Under the pieces are notes generated by a model. The model was not told the DNA's origin and made no database searches. It saw only the letters and a list, made by a program, of their open reading frames with translations. This document shows, in pieces, positions 63,352-64,000 of a DNA stretch of 64,000 bases. Each line of letters opens with the position of its first letter. Position 1 is the first letter of the stretch. The position numbers were made by a program, and so were the translations under genes. This stretch comes from JBKECP01 sp047974765 (GTDB lineage: Bacteria; Pseudomonadota; Gammaproteobacteria; Pseudomonadales; Halieaceae): positions 1-64,000 of the forward strand of contig JBKECP010000046.1 in assembly GCA_047974765.1 (NCBI GenBank). The letters run 5' to 3'.

Positions 63352-63657
63352 TACAAAAGTTCCCTTGCAATTATGTCACGCATCTCGCTGCCATGAGCAC
63401 CAAGTGGCATCTTCTGTCACTATCTACTGCATCAGCTCACTCATTTGACCTTACAGTATGTTTTTTGGCAAGCAGGAATAACAGGCATATTCGGGCATAT
63501 TATGATTGCCGCAGTACAGGGTAGATACGGGCTGATCTTACAAGTAGCTGTTGCCAACTTTTTGGCAACTATTGAAGATGTACAAAAACGGGAGGCTTAT
63601 CGCCTCACGTTCATCACTCATCTACTTTGGTTTTGAATCTACAGAGCGCTATTTTAG
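63352..63657. other. Intergenic region between SDR and cnoX
   Basis: No credible gene. Besides the terminator listed separately, there is a perfect 8-bp hairpin GTTGCCAA-CTTT-TTGGCAAC at 63550-63569 without a U tract, possibly a regulator site. Confidence 0.45.
63583..63606 (-). terminator. Probable rho-independent terminator of cnoX
   Basis: On the minus strand a stem GAGGC-GATAA-GCCTC is followed by CCGTTTTTG. It lies about 50 bp after the cnoX stop. The stem is only five base pairs, so confidence is moderate. Confidence 0.55.
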
Positions 63658-64000
63658 TCAGTAAAGCAGACTATAAAGTTTACGTTGATACTGTGCTGCC
63701 AAAGGATCGCCTTTACCAAGACTGGCAATGATATCGAGATAGGATTTTTTACTGGCACCACCCGCATAATCAAGGTCACTACTCAGAATTAAAAACAGCA
63801 TGTTCAATGCTTCCTGATTGTAGCCAGAACCCGCGTAAGCTACGGCCAACTGGGCTCGCAACTCCATATCATCAGGTTTTTGTACCAACTGCTGCTCTAA
63901 AGATTCGATTTCAGGTGATTTGGCGGCCTCACGCACAAGACTGATCTGGGCCTTAAGTTGTTCCCAATGAGCGCCCTGGTCGACCATGCGCACACTATCG
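63658..64000 (-). CDS. cnoX: Thioredoxin-TPR co-chaperone CnoX/YbbN, C-terminal part (runs off the window)
   Basis: The visible C-terminal 113 residues match the TPR tail of CnoX/YbbN (thioredoxin-like holdase): SLEQQLVQKPDDMELRAQLA, then VAYAGSGYNQEALNMLFLIL and KKSYLDIIASLGKGDPLAAQYQRKLYSLLY. The frame remains open to the window edge upstream, so the thioredoxin domain is outside. CnoX shields proteins during oxidative stress and works with GroEL/DnaK. Confidence 0.85.
   Translation of the reverse strand, partial: DSVRMVDQGAHWEQLKAQISLVREAAKSPEIESLEQQLVQKPDDMELRAQLAVAYAGSGYNQEALNMLFLILSSDLDYAGGASKKSYLDIIASLGKGDPLAAQYQRKLYSLLY

Noticed and set aside
63445..63636. 63-codon plus-strand ORF between the SDR and cnoX genes
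   Set aside because: No Shine-Dalgarno, no recognised family, and it overlaps hairpin and terminator structures.

Overview
The window comes from a gammaproteobacterial chromosome. Roughly 1-48,000 has balanced, moderately high GC. The type II secretion genes follow the Xanthomonas Xps-like order E-F-G-H-I-J-K-L-M-N(C)-D, and the nadA/bepA/TusA-like/perM neighbourhood resembles the one in Pseudomonas. FabV, AceK, an AMP-forming acyl-CoA ligase and OpgB also fit a marine, lipid-using gammaproteobacterium (Cellvibrionales/Pseudomonadales-like). That placement is inference; no rRNA or tRNA gene is visible.

Layout. 1-1,800: start of groL, groS with a heat-shock-type promoter, fxsA, and an alkyltransferase-like protein. 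1,826-5,551: opgB (glucan phosphoglycerol transferase) and ampG (muropeptide permease). 5,552-5,716: an imperfect long inverted repeat. 5,943-16,136: a surface-glycan-like accessory locus. It holds three sulfotransferase domains (one fused to two glycosyltransferases), a glycosyltransferase-like protein, a GMC oxidoreductase with a Tat-signal partner, and a parvulin. 16,318-17,880: a putatively abundant exported protein with its own strong promoter and terminator. 18,703-29,189: a complete type II secretion operon except the prepilin peptidase. 29,411-38,581: acyl-CoA ligase, metallo-hydrolase, fabV, glycerate-kinase-like protein, and aceEF of pyruvate dehydrogenase. 38,877-45,929: M16 peptidase, perM, TusA-like protein, bepA, nadA.

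46,453-56,980 looks like a signalling island. A REC-GGDEF-EAL protein is followed by a decayed transposase relic and a very AT-rich block. The block encodes two giant periplasmic beta-propeller sensors with overlapping reading frames. The first is a full phosphorelay (kinase, pseudo-receiver, receiver, Hpt). The second ends in a diverged HisKA_2-like kinase module. No DNA-binding regulator lies with them, so the upstream c-di-GMP protein is the most obvious local phosphoryl acceptor (inference).

56,968-64,000: crotonase-family protein, tag, a protein made of two TetR units in tandem, a histidine phosphatase, aceK, an SDR oxidoreductase and the C-terminal end of cnoX/ybbN. The most interesting parts are the propeller phosphorelay pair and the sulfotransferase/glycosyltransferase/GMC-Tat locus.
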